A stretch of DNA of 64,000 nucleotides. Origin: Rossellomorea marisflavi (GTDB lineage Bacteria; Bacillota; Bacilli; Bacillales; Bacillaceae_B). The translations under genes were made by a program, and so were the position numbers. The notes under the pieces were generated by a model. That model saw nothing but the letters and a program-made list of their open reading frames with translations, did no database searches and was not told the DNA's origin. This document shows, piece after piece, positions 16,510 to 24,601 of the stretch. The stretch covers positions 1,705,443 through 1,769,442 of the forward strand of contig NZ_LGUE01000001.1 of the NCBI RefSeq assembly GCF_001274775.1, read 5' to 3'. The stretch's first letter is position 1. Each line of letters begins with the position of its first letter.

Positions 16510-18263
16510 GCCCCCACCCCCTTCCGTGCAGGATCTGCAGCCTGCTGACGCTCATATTGCTGTCTATACCATCCTTTTGTAGTAAGAAGATCCGAATGCG
16601 TGCCCTCTTCGATGACTTTTCCTCCTTCAAACACCAGGATCCAATCTGCTTCCTCAACGGCGGAAATACGGTGGGTGGCCAAAATGGTCGTCTTCCCGGC
16701 TCTTTCATTCCTGAGATTCCGTATGATGGTGGCTTCCGTCTTTGCGTCCACCGCCGATAGCGCATCATCAAGTAGAAGGATGTCAGGGTCTTTGATCAGA
16801 GCCCTTGCAATGGAAATCCTCTGTTTCTGTCCTCCTGAGAGCGCCACGCCCTTTTCACCGACAATCGTCTCGAGTCCTTGGGGAAGGGTGCTGAGATCCT
16901 TCATGAAATCTGCTTGGATCATCGCTCTTTCAAGCTCTTCATCTGTGGCGCCTTCTTTTCCATAAAGGATGTTTTCTTTCACCGTCTTGGAGAAGAGGAT
17001 ATGATCCTGAGGAACGTACCCGATCCATTCCCTGACACGGTCCATCGGCAGCTTATCGATGGGGATGCCTCCGATCTCCAACGTTCCCTCTCCTACCGGA
17101 TACTCCCGTAAGATCTGTTTGATGAACGTCGTCTTTCCACTCCCCGTTTTCCCGACGATTCCGAGAGTGGCTCCCTTTGGTACCGTTACATCCACATCTT
17201 TGAGATTCATTCCTTCAGAGGATGGATAGCGGAATGATAATTGATGGAATCCGATCCCATCCGGTTCAGGAACCGTTTCTTGGATATCTTCGTCTTTCAC
17301 ATCCTGCTCATACGCAAGGGTTTCCTGAACGCGATCGAGTGAAGCGTTCCCCCTCTGCATGATATTGATGAGTTCACCTATGGCAAACATCGGCCAGATC
17401 AACATTCCGAGGTAGACATTGAATGAAACAAGCTGGCCGAGGGTGATGGATTGATGGAATACAAGATACGCACCGTACCCTAGCCCGATCAGATAACTCA
17501 GCCCCACCAGCACTTTGATGGTGGGATCGAACAACGAATCGATTCTCGCTACGGCGATGTTCTTGCTGTACACATCCTCCGTCATATCGGAGAATCGATT
17601 CTCATCTGCCCTCTCCTGCACATAGGCCCTGATGACACGGACCCCTGAGACCGACTCAAGGACTTTATCATTCAGTTCCCCGAAAGCATCCTGAGCTTCC
17701 GTGAAACGCGCATGGATCCTTGCCCCGTAGATCTTCATAAGCAGGGCCATCAATGGAAGGGGTAAGATTGCCGCCAGTGTCAACTTCCAGCTGACGAGGA
17801 AGCCCATCGTAAAAAGGATCGTCAGCATGAAAATACTTGAATCGATGAGCGTCAGCACACCGAAGCCTGCCGTGACCGAAATGGCCTGCAGATCGTTCGT
17901 AGCCCTGGCCATGAGATCCCCTGTACGATTCTTTTCGAAGAAAGTGGGCGTCATTTTCATAAGGTGACCGACAAAGCGTGAACGGAGCTTCCGCTCTACA
18001 AGGAACGCTCCCCCGAACAGCTGATACATCCAAATATAGGTCATGCCATACGAAACAACGGTTGTTCCTGTCAACAGCAACAAATAATGCACAATTGCTT
18101 CCCTCGTGAGTGAGCCAACCTGGATTTCATCGATGGCGTCACCCACCAGCTTCGGCGGGACCACATCCAAAATGCCGACTATGGTCAATAAAATGATGGC
18201 GACGGTATATCTCTTCCAGTTTTCTTTGAAAAACCATGATAATTTCTTAAAAATGATGAACAT
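16506..18263 (-). CDS. bmrC: BmrC/YheI-like heterodimeric multidrug ABC exporter subunit
   Basis: 585 aa, identical in length to B. subtilis YheI/BmrC. Six-helix exporter domain followed by an ATPase: Walker A GKTGSGKTT, signature LSGGQKQRI, Walker B ILLLDDALSAVD. The catalytic glutamate is aspartate, the degenerate site expected in one half of a heterodimeric exporter; the partner BmrD keeps glutamate. RBS GGAGGCAGGAG precedes ATG 18263. Upstream lie two short leader ORFs and two terminator-type hairpins (18297-18588), consistent with antibiotic-induced attenuation known for B. subtilis bmrBCD. Confidence 0.93.
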   Translation of the reverse strand: MFIIFKKLSWFFKENWKRYTVAIILLTIVGILDVVPPKLVGDAIDEIQVGSLTREAIVHYLLLLTGTTVVSYGMTYIWMYQLFGGAFLVERKLRSRFVGHLMKMTPTFFEKNRTGDLMARATNDLQAISVTAGFGVLTLIDSSIFMLTILFTMGFLVSWKLTLAAILPLPLMALLMKIYGARIHARFTEAQDAFGELNDKVLESVSGVRVIRAYVQERADENRFSDMTEDVYSKNIAVARIDSLFDPTIKVLVGLSYLIGLGYGAYLVFHQSITLGQLVSFNVYLGMLIWPMFAIGELINIMQRGNASLDRVQETLAYEQDVKDEDIQETVPEPDGIGFHQLSFRYPSSEGMNLKDVDVTVPKGATLGIVGKTGSGKTTFIKQILREYPVGEGTLEIGGIPIDKLPMDRVREWIGYVPQDHILFSKTVKENILYGKEGATDEELERAMIQADFMKDLSTLPQGLETIVGEKGVALSGGQKQRISIARALIKDPDILLLDDALSAVDAKTEATIIRNLRNERAGKTTILATHRISAVEEADWILVFEGGKVIEEGTHSDLLTTKGWYRQQYERQQAADPARKGVGA

Positions 18264-18296
18264 GCTCCTGCCTCCATTCTTGCTTTTGCTCCCTAA

Positions 18297-18353
18297 CTAG
18301 CCTCCTTCGGTCTCCGCCAGGGATGGGACTACCGATTGGTGATTGTGAATCAT
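18297..18353 (-). CDS. Second short leader ORF upstream of bmrC
   Basis: 18 codons (MIHNHQSVVPSLAETEGG) with a near-ideal RBS, AAAGGAGGAATTTCTA before ATG. It ends within GGAGGCTAG, 33 bp before the bmrC start. Lying between terminator 2 and bmrC, it would be translated only when transcription passes both hairpins. It may couple ribosome loading to bmrC or act as a second stall sensor. Coding status is inferred from the RBS only. Confidence 0.5.
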   Translation of the reverse strand: MIHNHQSVVPSLAETEGG

Positions 18354-18412
18354 TAGAAATTCCTCCTTTATCAAGTTGTGATTCTATGTCACAGGGATAC
18401 CCTGAAAACAAC

Positions 18413-18457
18413 AAAAAGATGGACGACCAAAGGCAATGCGCCTTTCAGTCGTCCATC
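18413..18457 (-). terminator. Leader terminator 2 of bmrCD
   Basis: GATGGACGAC (18418-18427) pairs with GTCGTCCATC (18448-18457), with an inner AAAGGC/GCCTTT stem; T5 follows on the minus strand. It stands inside the leader, so it must be bypassed for bmrCD expression. Confidence 0.8.
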
Positions 18458-18464
18458 CGGGGAC

Positions 18465-18498
18465 AAAAAAAGCACAGGTGATCAACCATCACCTGTGC
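18465..18498 (-). terminator. Leader terminator 1 of bmrCD
   Basis: Perfect 10-bp stem GCACAGGTGA (18472-18481) / TCACCTGTGC (18489-18498) followed by seven T on the minus strand. Its 5' arm (minus-strand GTGATGG, 18492-18486) can alternatively pair with TCATCAC (18540-18534) inside the leader ORF. Confidence 0.85.
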
Positions 18499-18522
18499 CC
18501 TCACTCGTTTATGAAAACGGGA

Positions 18523-18588
18523 TCAGCAGATATGTGATGAAGATCGCTTATTCTTGTTCATAGCGGAATCGATCATAACCTTCTTCAT
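18523..18588 (-). CDS. Probable attenuator leader peptide of bmrCD (BmrB analogue)
   Basis: 21 aa, MKKVMIDSAMNKNKRSSSHIC, preceded by AAGGGAG at good spacing. It sits where B. subtilis carries bmrB (yheJ), the translated leader that controls bmrCD by ribosome-mediated attenuation, although BmrB is longer (about 53 aa) and I cannot align the two. An 11-base segment at the start codon (18582-18592) is perfectly complementary to 18533-18543 near the ORF end, so a stalled ribosome would free the second segment to disrupt terminator 1. Confidence 0.68.
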   Translation of the reverse strand: MKKVMIDSAMNKNKRSSSHIC

Positions 18589-18652
18589 CACAGCCACTCC
18601 CTTCTCAGTTCAGTCTTCGTAGACAGAAACTTTTCATTTTTAACCTTACTAT

Positions 18653-18681
18653 ACCCTACTCTATTTTCAGAATAATGTCAA
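18653..18681 (-). promoter_or_regulatory. Tentative promoter of the bmr leader
   Basis: Minus strand TTGACA (18681-18676) is a consensus -35. Exactly 17 bp later is TAGGGT (18658-18653), a poor -10; a better TATAGT (18653-18648) is 22 bp away. The promoter is probably here but its -10 is unresolved. Confidence 0.4.
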
Positions 18682-18715
18682 TATTATTTTTGTTCTTATT
18701 TGATGTATCCTTTAT

Positions 18716-18740
18716 GTTTCATTTGTACACGTTGGGGTAT
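18716..18740 (+). promoter_or_regulatory. Sigma-B-type promoter of the small membrane protein gene
   Basis: GTTTCA (18716-18721), 13 bp, GGGTAT (18735-18740): -10 identical to the sigma-B consensus and -35 with one mismatch from GTTTAA. Confidence 0.72.
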
Positions 18741-18788
18741 CTTAACGGTAAGCGAAATGATAAAACACATACGAAGAGGTGAACATCC

Positions 18789-18857
18789 ATGGTACGCACG
18801 ATCTTAATGGTCATCGGGGCAATCGTTGTAATCGGCTGGATCATCAGCCTTCTATAA
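18789..18857 (+). CDS. 22-aa small membrane protein, lmo0937-like
   Basis: MVRTILMVIGAIVVIGWIISLL: a single hydrophobic helix and almost nothing else. RBS AGAGGTGA eight bases upstream; own terminator downstream. Short one-helix proteins of this kind (lmo0937-type) are common in Bacillales. The sigma-B-type promoter upstream suggests general-stress expression. Function unknown. Confidence 0.75.
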   Translation: MVRTILMVIGAIVVIGWIISLL

Positions 18858-18867
18858 GTTTCAGTAT

Positions 18868-18900
18868 GAAGCAGGTGAAACCCACCCTGCTTCTTTTTTT
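18868..18900 (+). terminator. Terminator of the 22-aa membrane protein gene
   Basis: GAAGCAGGTG / CACCCTGCTTC with one bulge (18868-18893) followed by seven T. Confidence 0.88.
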
Positions 18901-18913
18901 GCCTGAACAAAAG

Positions 18914-18938
18914 GATTAAACTATTCTGAAAAGGGTAA
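18914..18938 (+). promoter_or_regulatory. Sigma-B-type promoter of the universal stress protein gene
   Basis: GATTAA (18914-18919), 13 bp, GGGTAA (18933-18938): one mismatch in each hexamer from GTTTAA / GGGTAT, correct spacing, 34 bp before the start codon. Confidence 0.62.
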
Positions 18939-18972
18939 ATGGATACTATTCCATTACTAGAGGTGATTATCG

Positions 18973-19497
18973 ATGTACAAACATATCTTAGTCGCATATG
19001 ACGACACGGACGGCAGCAGGAAAGCACTTGATGAAGCACTGAAGCTGAAGAATCAATCACTCGATACAAAAATGACCATTTTATATGTAACCGATGAGAA
19101 GACACCAAATCAGGCAGTTGATCACTTCACTCCTCCCCACGCCATGGCGGCTACTTCTCCTGGCCTGGATCAGCAGATCGTGGGTGATACAGCCCTGCAG
19201 CGCGACCCCCATGTATATGATGGTGCAGAGGAAAGGCAATCGATTAATGAAGTGGGAGAAATCCATCCGGTGCTGAAACACGTACAGGAAAAACTTGATC
19301 CCCACAAGATCGAAGCTGAATACATTCACCTTGCCGGATCTGAAGAAAAACGGATATGTGAGTACGCAACCGACAATGAAGTCGATCTTGTCATTTTAGG
19401 AAGAAGCGGTAAAAGCGGCATGAAGAAGCTTATGCTGGGAAGCGTAAGTGAAAAGGTCGTAAAGAACTGCGAAACCAATGTATTGGTCGTGAAATAA
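18973..19497 (+). CDS. Universal stress protein (UspA family)
   Basis: 174 aa. Usp fold with MYKHILVAYDDTDGSRKALDEA (first strand and helix) and the ATP-binding G-2x-G-9x-G-S motif GRSGKSGMKKLMLGSVS near the C-terminus, so it probably belongs to the nucleotide-binding subclass. An insertion of about 40 residues (70-110) makes it longer than the 140-aa minimal domain. Flanked by a sigma-B-type promoter and a terminator, so monocistronic; stress induction is inferred. Confidence 0.93.
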   Translation: MYKHILVAYDDTDGSRKALDEALKLKNQSLDTKMTILYVTDEKTPNQAVDHFTPPHAMAATSPGLDQQIVGDTALQRDPHVYDGAEERQSINEVGEIHPVLKHVQEKLDPHKIEAEYIHLAGSEEKRICEYATDNEVDLVILGRSGKSGMKKLMLGSVSEKVVKNCETNVLVVK

Positions 19498-19505
19498 GCT
19501 ATTTC

Positions 19506-19534
19506 AGGAATGGGCTTAGACCCATTCCTTTTAT
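19506..19534 (+). terminator. Terminator of the usp gene
   Basis: AGGAATGGG (19506-19514) / CCCATTCCT (19521-19529) followed by a T-rich tail. Confidence 0.85.
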
Positions 19535-19552
19535 TTTGTAGCGCATTTTTCT

Positions 19553-19581
19553 TTGTCTCATCATGGATTCTTCCCTATACT
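19553..19581 (+). promoter_or_regulatory. Sigma-A promoter of the photolyase gene
   Basis: TTGTCT (19553-19558), exactly 17 bp, TATACT (19576-19581), 45 bp before the start codon. Confidence 0.65.
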
Positions 19582-19626
19582 GAATGAAAAATGGATCCCC
19601 TGAGATTCAGCAGGAGGTACAAATAT

Positions 19627-21021
19627 ATGAACAAGCGCATCATCGTCCTCTTCAGGGACGACCTGAGAATTCATGATCACCCCGCACTTCATGAAGCCGC
19701 TACCGCCGGAACCGTCCTCCCCCTCTATATCCTTGATAACGATCGTCCATTCGGGGGAGCAAAGCAGTGGTGGCTTCATCGAAATCTGGAAGCCCTCGAA
19801 TCGGCCATTTCTGATATAGGTGGCCGGTTGTGGTATGACAAAGGTGATATGGAAAAGACAATTTTCAGATGGATAAAGGAATGGAAAGCCGATGCCGTTT
19901 ACTGGAACCGGGTGTATGAGCCAGGGATCTATGAACGGGATCTAGAGCTTGCGAAGAAGCTTGATGCTGAAGGGATCGAAGTGAAAACATTTGAAGGAAC
20001 CTTGTTGCTCCCTCCTTGGACGGTCAAAAAGGAAGATGACACCCCTTATAAAGTGTTCACTTCATTCTATAAGTCGTTTCGAACGAACAGCATTCCTAAA
20101 CCGCTGCCGAAGGTAAAAGAATTGAACGTGCCGGACATTGACAAAGGTGCTTCATTGGAAGAATTGGCCCTTATCCCTGAAATCCCGTGGTATCATGTGA
20201 TGGAATCCATCTGGGATCCGGGAGAAGCAGCCGCGATCAGGAGGTTCCGCTCATTTACGAAGAACAGGCTCCCGAGCTATACCGACCGGCGGGATTATCC
20301 TGCAAACGGATCTCATTCCACCCTATCTCCGTACCTAGCCCTTGGTGTGATTTCCGCCAGGAGTATGTACCACTCCCTTCTCAAACATTCCGTATCACCC
20401 GAGCCGTTTATCAGGCAGTTGGTCTGGAGGGAGTTCTCTTATTCCGTCCTCCTCCATTTCCCCGACTCCACGTCGACACCGCTTGACTCCCGATTCAAAA
20501 CGTTCAGATGGGAGTCGGACCAGGAAGCATTCGAGCGATGGACAAAGGGCGTCACCGGGTATCCTATCGTCGATGCCGGGATGAGAGAATTGTGGGCAAC
20601 CGGTTTTATGCATAACAGAGTCAGGATGGTCGCAGCCTCCTTCCTGACAAAACACCTGCTCATTCCTTGGCAAAAAGGCGCCGATTGGTTCATGGATACG
20701 CTGATCGATGCAGATCTTGCTAATAATTCAATGGGCTGGCAGTGGGTTGCCGGATCGGGACTGGACTCTTCTCCTTATTTCAGGGTTTTCAACCCGACAC
20801 TGCAAGGAGAGAAATTCGATGGAGATGGTGACTATATCCGGATGTGGGTACCTGAAATCAGCGGGTTACCTGACAAGTATATCCAAGAACCTTCGAAGGC
20901 CCCCGCTGCTATATTGGAAACGGCCGGGATTACGCTCGGGAAAGACTATCCAGAACCGATGGTTGATCATAAAGCAGCTAGACAGCGTGCATTGGCACGT
21001 TTTGACGAAATAAAGAAATAA
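19627..21021 (+). CDS. phr: Deoxyribodipyrimidine photolyase (class I CPD type)
   Basis: 464 aa from ATG 19627 after CAGGAGG; an upstream in-frame ATG at 19591 lacks an RBS. N-terminal alpha/beta antenna domain (RIIVLFRDDLRIHDHPAL) and C-terminal FAD domain with LSPYLALGVIS, RQLVWREFSY, GYPIVDAGMRELWATGFMHNR and DADLANNSMGWQWVAGSG. The last blocks contain the conserved Trp and Asn residues of the FAD pocket. It repairs UV-induced cyclobutane dimers using blue light. Its presence together with splB shows two independent UV-photoproduct repair routes in this window. Confidence 0.95.
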   Translation: MNKRIIVLFRDDLRIHDHPALHEAATAGTVLPLYILDNDRPFGGAKQWWLHRNLEALESAISDIGGRLWYDKGDMEKTIFRWIKEWKADAVYWNRVYEPGIYERDLELAKKLDAEGIEVKTFEGTLLLPPWTVKKEDDTPYKVFTSFYKSFRTNSIPKPLPKVKELNVPDIDKGASLEELALIPEIPWYHVMESIWDPGEAAAIRRFRSFTKNRLPSYTDRRDYPANGSHSTLSPYLALGVISARSMYHSLLKHSVSPEPFIRQLVWREFSYSVLLHFPDSTSTPLDSRFKTFRWESDQEAFERWTKGVTGYPIVDAGMRELWATGFMHNRVRMVAASFLTKHLLIPWQKGADWFMDTLIDADLANNSMGWQWVAGSGLDSSPYFRVFNPTLQGEKFDGDGDYIRMWVPEISGLPDKYIQEPSKAPAAILETAGITLGKDYPEPMVDHKAARQRALARFDEIKK

Positions 21022-21056
21022 CAAAGGAGACCTGCCACTTGCCAGGTCTCCTTTGT
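21021..21056. terminator. Bidirectional terminator between phr and putP
   Basis: ACAAAGGAGACCTG (21021-21034) / CAGGTCTCCTTTGT (21043-21056), perfect 14-bp stem. Confidence 0.9.
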
Positions 21057-21062
21057 TTGATC

Positions 21063-22532
21063 CTATTGCTTCAATTTTGTCTGTACTAGTTCGAATTCCT
21101 CTACAACTTCTTTGTCCGGTCCTTTTCCTGTCAAACTGAAGATGATAATCGCCAATGAGGAGAAAATGAAACCTGGTAGAAGCTCATAGATACCTAGGAA
21201 ACTGCCTTCCGGAATGGCCCAAAGGATGACCGTTACAGCACCGACTAGCATTCCTGCAAGGGCACCATTACGCGTCATTCGCTTCCAGAAAAGACTGAAG
21301 ATGATCAGCGGACCGAATGCAGCCCCGAATCCTGCCCAGGCATAGCTGACAAGTGCAAGTACTGAACTGTCTGGGTTGTAACCTAGGAAAATAGCAATTA
21401 TTGCAATTACTACCACTGAAATACGTCCGACCAGCATTTCTTCCTTCTTGCTCGCTTGTTTCCGGAAGATGGCCTTATAAAAGTCCTGTGCCAATGCACT
21501 TGAAGATACGAGCAATTGCGAATCCACCGTGCTCATGATGGCGGAAAGGATGGCCGCAAGCAAGAATCCTGCTACCCAAGGATTAAATAGCACTTGTGAG
21601 AACGTAATGAAAACCGTCTCTGGATTGCTTAGTGGATTATCGGCAAAGTATGCAAAACCAGTAAATCCGATAAAGATGGCCCCGAATAAGGAAACAACCA
21701 TCCATGTCATCCCGATCAATCTTGCTTTAGGTATCTCTTTGGTCGATTTGATCCCCATGAATCGAACAACGATATGAGGCTGACCGAAATACCCAAGACC
21801 CCATGCTAGTAGAGACACAACAGATGCAAACGTTGCCCCCGTGTAGACGTTGAGATGGGATGGATCGATGCTTCCAACCTTGCTGACCGTTTCACCCCAA
21901 CCGCCAAGCTCATTGATGGCTACGATCGGAATGATGATGAGAGCAAGGAACATTAGGATACCTTGAATGAAATCCGTCCAGCTTGCCGCCAGGAATCCAC
22001 CAAAGAACGTGTAGGAGAGGATGACACCTGCTCCAACCCAAAGAGCCAGCTGATAATTCATCCCGAAGGATTGCTCCAGGAGGATGGCTCCACCTACCAA
22101 ACTTGAAGATGTGTAGAATGTGAAGAAAATGAGGATGATTATTGCAGAAAAAACTCGAAGGACCTTGCTGTGATCGCGGAAACGATTTTCGAAGTAATCC
22201 GGAACCGTGATTGAATCTTTTGCTACTTCCGTATACACCCTGAAAGGTTTCGCGACGAACTGCCAGTTGAGATATGCACCGATTGCCAGCCCGATTGCGA
22301 GCCAGATCGATCCCATTCCGGATGCATAAATCGCCCCAGGCAAACCTAGCATGAGCCAACCGCTCATATCCGATGATCCTGCACTGAGCGCCGCCACACC
22401 TGCGGTCAAACGTCTTCCACCTAAAACATAATCTGATAGATCACTAGTTAATTTTGCTGCTAAATACCCGATGATCAGCATCCCTACAAGGTAAATGATG
22501 ATCGCTGTCAATGTTTCGATATTAATGTCCAT
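21063..22532 (-). CDS. putP: Sodium/proline symporter (PutP/OpuE type)
   Basis: 489 aa, about 13 membrane helices of the solute:sodium symporter family. The substrate and sodium region reads YVLGGRRLTAGVAALSAGSSDMSGWLMLGLPG split over helices 1-2 (SAGSSDMSGW is the diagnostic motif), with AYLNWQFVAKP and the SSS motif in helix 5. Takes up proline with sodium for nutrition or osmoprotection. Its RBS (AAGGAGTAG) is formed by the end of the tiny ORF directly upstream, so the two are translationally linked. Confidence 0.92.
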   Translation of the reverse strand: MDINIETLTAIIIYLVGMLIIGYLAAKLTSDLSDYVLGGRRLTAGVAALSAGSSDMSGWLMLGLPGAIYASGMGSIWLAIGLAIGAYLNWQFVAKPFRVYTEVAKDSITVPDYFENRFRDHSKVLRVFSAIIILIFFTFYTSSSLVGGAILLEQSFGMNYQLALWVGAGVILSYTFFGGFLAASWTDFIQGILMFLALIIIPIVAINELGGWGETVSKVGSIDPSHLNVYTGATFASVVSLLAWGLGYFGQPHIVVRFMGIKSTKEIPKARLIGMTWMVVSLFGAIFIGFTGFAYFADNPLSNPETVFITFSQVLFNPWVAGFLLAAILSAIMSTVDSQLLVSSSALAQDFYKAIFRKQASKKEEMLVGRISVVVIAIIAIFLGYNPDSSVLALVSYAWAGFGAAFGPLIIFSLFWKRMTRNGALAGMLVGAVTVILWAIPEGSFLGIYELLPGFIFSSLAIIIFSLTGKGPDKEVVEEFELVQTKLKQ

Positions 22533-22535
22533 AAT

Positions 22536-22643
22536 CTACTCCTTTGTCTTTTCGGTTAATAAAGTGATAATTGAAAAAATAATCAATAGAGGCATTGGTA
22601 TCAAAAGCCAAAGCCAGGTTGCCATTGTTAAGCTGTCTGCCAT
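22536..22643 (-). CDS. 35-aa membrane peptide coupled to putP
   Basis: MADSLTMATWLWLLIPMPLLIIFSIITLLTEKTKE (35 residues; only the first and last parts are polar) begins after AAGGAGGAAGCGTG, a very strong RBS, and ends three bases before the putP start. One membrane helix followed by a charged tail. I recall tiny symporter accessory proteins annotated next to SSS-family transporters in Firmicutes, and this is probably one. It may assist assembly or stability of the symporter; that is inference. Confidence 0.75.
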   Translation of the reverse strand: MADSLTMATWLWLLIPMPLLIIFSIITLLTEKTKE

Positions 22644-23030
22644 CACGCTTCCTCCTTATTCAAAATTTTGAATCACGTATGCAATTTTAAATCTCCTCTG
22701 CAATAATCTCCTCTTACGGAGACACAAGATAAATCTTAACACATTTCTGGAATAATTAAAATTTCGAGAAGCATACGAGATTCATTTTTTGTATAATTAT
22801 GCGTAAAAAACGCGTAATACAAGTGAGTTTTTTTTGAATAGCCGATAAATATTCATGTCGAATTATTTAAATTTATTTCAAATTGTGACGAATTGCGTAG
22901 TGATAGTGGATGATTATGGAGGGTTTTTATTCAAAATAAAGTATGAGTTCTTTCATTTGTCATAGTACTTTTTCCTTAACCTTTTTCAACAGGAGTTAAA
23001 CGCTTTTTGTGTCTTTTCTAATAATAAAAC
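22644..23030. other. AT-rich intergenic region upstream of the putP unit
   Basis: About 390 bp without a supportable gene. It must contain the putP-unit promoter (minus strand) and has a short inverted repeat GCGT-AAAAA-ACGC around 22801-22813. I could not fix a promoter with confidence on either strand. Confidence 0.5.
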
Positions 23031-23059
23031 AAAAAATCCGGACATAGTCCGGATTTTTT
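23031..23059 (-). terminator. Terminator of the DAACS symporter gene
   Basis: AAAAAATCCGGAC (23031-23043) / GTCCGGATTTTTT (23047-23059). Confidence 0.9.
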
Positions 23060-23072
23060 GTTTTGGCATCTA

Positions 23073-24326
23073 TTATGATCTGGCAGATTCGCCGCGCTGT
23101 TCTTTGATAGTGCGCTTCTTTTCAGACTCTGAAATGTATAAGGCACATGCAGCATCACCAGAAATGTTGATCGCCGTCCTCGCCATATCAAGGAGTCGGT
23201 CAATACCCAGGATCAACCCGATCCCTTCTACCGGAAGGCCGACACTATTCAATACCATGGCAAGCATGATGAGCCCGACGCCAGGCACACCTGCCGTACC
23301 GATACTCGCAAGAACGGCGGTAAGTACAACGGTGACCAGTTGTTCCAAGGTTAGGTCAATCCCATAGACCTGTGCAATGAATACTGTTGCCACCCCTTGC
23401 ATGATGGCAGTCCCGTCCATATTGATCGTCGCACCCAGAGGTTGCACGAAGGAGCTGACCGATTTCGATACCTTCAGCTTATCTTGGGCAACCTCCATGG
23501 AAACGGGCAGCGTGGCATTACTGCTGGACGTCCCGAATGCTACGCTCATGGCAGGGCTGAATGTCTTGAAGAACCAGATTGGATTCTTTTTCGCAAGGAA
23601 GCCTACGGCAGAACCATAGGTTACCGCACCATGGACAATGAGGCCGAGAAGGACGACCACAAAGTAAAGCCACATGGCTTTCAGTGCGCTCAGTCCTTGG
23701 CTTCCGATGGCAGAAGCGAGCAAGCCGAATGTACCGTACGGGGCAAACTTCATGACAATCCCCACCAGATACATCATGAGGTCATTCCCTTGTTCAAAAA
23801 GCTTCAATATTCCTTTTGTCTTATCACCAAGAGCGGTCAGACCGAGCCCGACGAAGATAGCGAATGCGATGATCTGGAGCATATTCCCTTCACTCATTGA
23901 GGCAATCGGATTCTTCGGAATAATGTTTAATAAGGTTTCGCCTACAGGAGGCGCATCCTCTGTCTTATACCCCTCTGCCTGTGATTTATCGATACCCTCG
24001 ACCATTCCGGGATCGATCGCGTAGGCCATGAGAAGTCCGATCACGATGGCGATGCAAGTAGTGATCAAGAAGAACGAAACGGCTTTGACTCCGATCCTTC
24101 CAAGCTTCTTTGGATCACCCAATCCGGCTGTCCCAAGGACGATGGAAAGGAATACGATGGGTACGACAAGCATGCTGATTAAGTTTAGGAAGATTTGTCC
24201 CAGCGGGGTCAATAGATATGGGTCAAGGACGTCGAACCAGTCCTTAGCAAATAAATTGAGCAGCAACCCTACTATGGCACCCAAAATCAGGGCCAAGATA
24301 ATCTTTGTTGTCAGGTTCAGTTTCAT
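23073..24326 (-). CDS. Dicarboxylate/amino acid:cation symporter (DAACS, GltP/DctA-like)
   Basis: 417 aa from ATG 24326 (AGGGAGGTACCAT upstream); an open extension to 24383 has no RBS. Family signatures: serine-rich hairpin AFGTSSSNATLPVSM, the helix-7 motif GATINMDGTA and the C-terminal RLLDMARTAINISGDA. These form the substrate and sodium sites of glutamate, aspartate and C4-dicarboxylate carriers. The arginine in MARTAIN of the last helix generally favours acidic side chains. Exact substrate cannot be read from sequence. A partial cre-like element (TGAAACCGTTTTTT) lies near 24390. Confidence 0.9.
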   Translation of the reverse strand: MKLNLTTKIILALILGAIVGLLLNLFAKDWFDVLDPYLLTPLGQIFLNLISMLVVPIVFLSIVLGTAGLGDPKKLGRIGVKAVSFFLITTCIAIVIGLLMAYAIDPGMVEGIDKSQAEGYKTEDAPPVGETLLNIIPKNPIASMSEGNMLQIIAFAIFVGLGLTALGDKTKGILKLFEQGNDLMMYLVGIVMKFAPYGTFGLLASAIGSQGLSALKAMWLYFVVVLLGLIVHGAVTYGSAVGFLAKKNPIWFFKTFSPAMSVAFGTSSSNATLPVSMEVAQDKLKVSKSVSSFVQPLGATINMDGTAIMQGVATVFIAQVYGIDLTLEQLVTVVLTAVLASIGTAGVPGVGLIMLAMVLNSVGLPVEGIGLILGIDRLLDMARTAINISGDAACALYISESEKKRTIKEQRGESARS

Positions 24327-24601
24327 ATGGTACCTCCCTAAAAAAAATATATAAAGATAATTCGTAATCTTTACCCTATACAATTTTATATGAAACCGTT
24401 TTTTTAATCTAGGATTTTCTTACTCGTTGGAAGAAACTCTACTAATTTACTAGAATCAGGAGGAGACAGGTATGATACCAGTCTGGAAGTGGATGCTGAA
24501 GCGAATTCACAATAAATACTAATACAAATCATGATTAAAACGAGCATATCGGGGTAGATAATAAGTAACAGCATGATGATTCGAGAAAGGAACATGATAG
24601 A

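Noticed and set aside
23397..23900. 167-codon plus-strand frame
   Set aside because: Antisense shadow of the DAACS symporter gene.
24390..24405. cre site upstream of the DAACS symporter gene
   Set aside because: TGAAACCGTTTTTT lacks the final CA half of the consensus.
24404..24595. 63-codon hydrophobic minus-strand frame
   Set aside because: No RBS, and it covers the promoter region of the ArsC-like gene; hydrophobicity follows from the AT-rich sequence.
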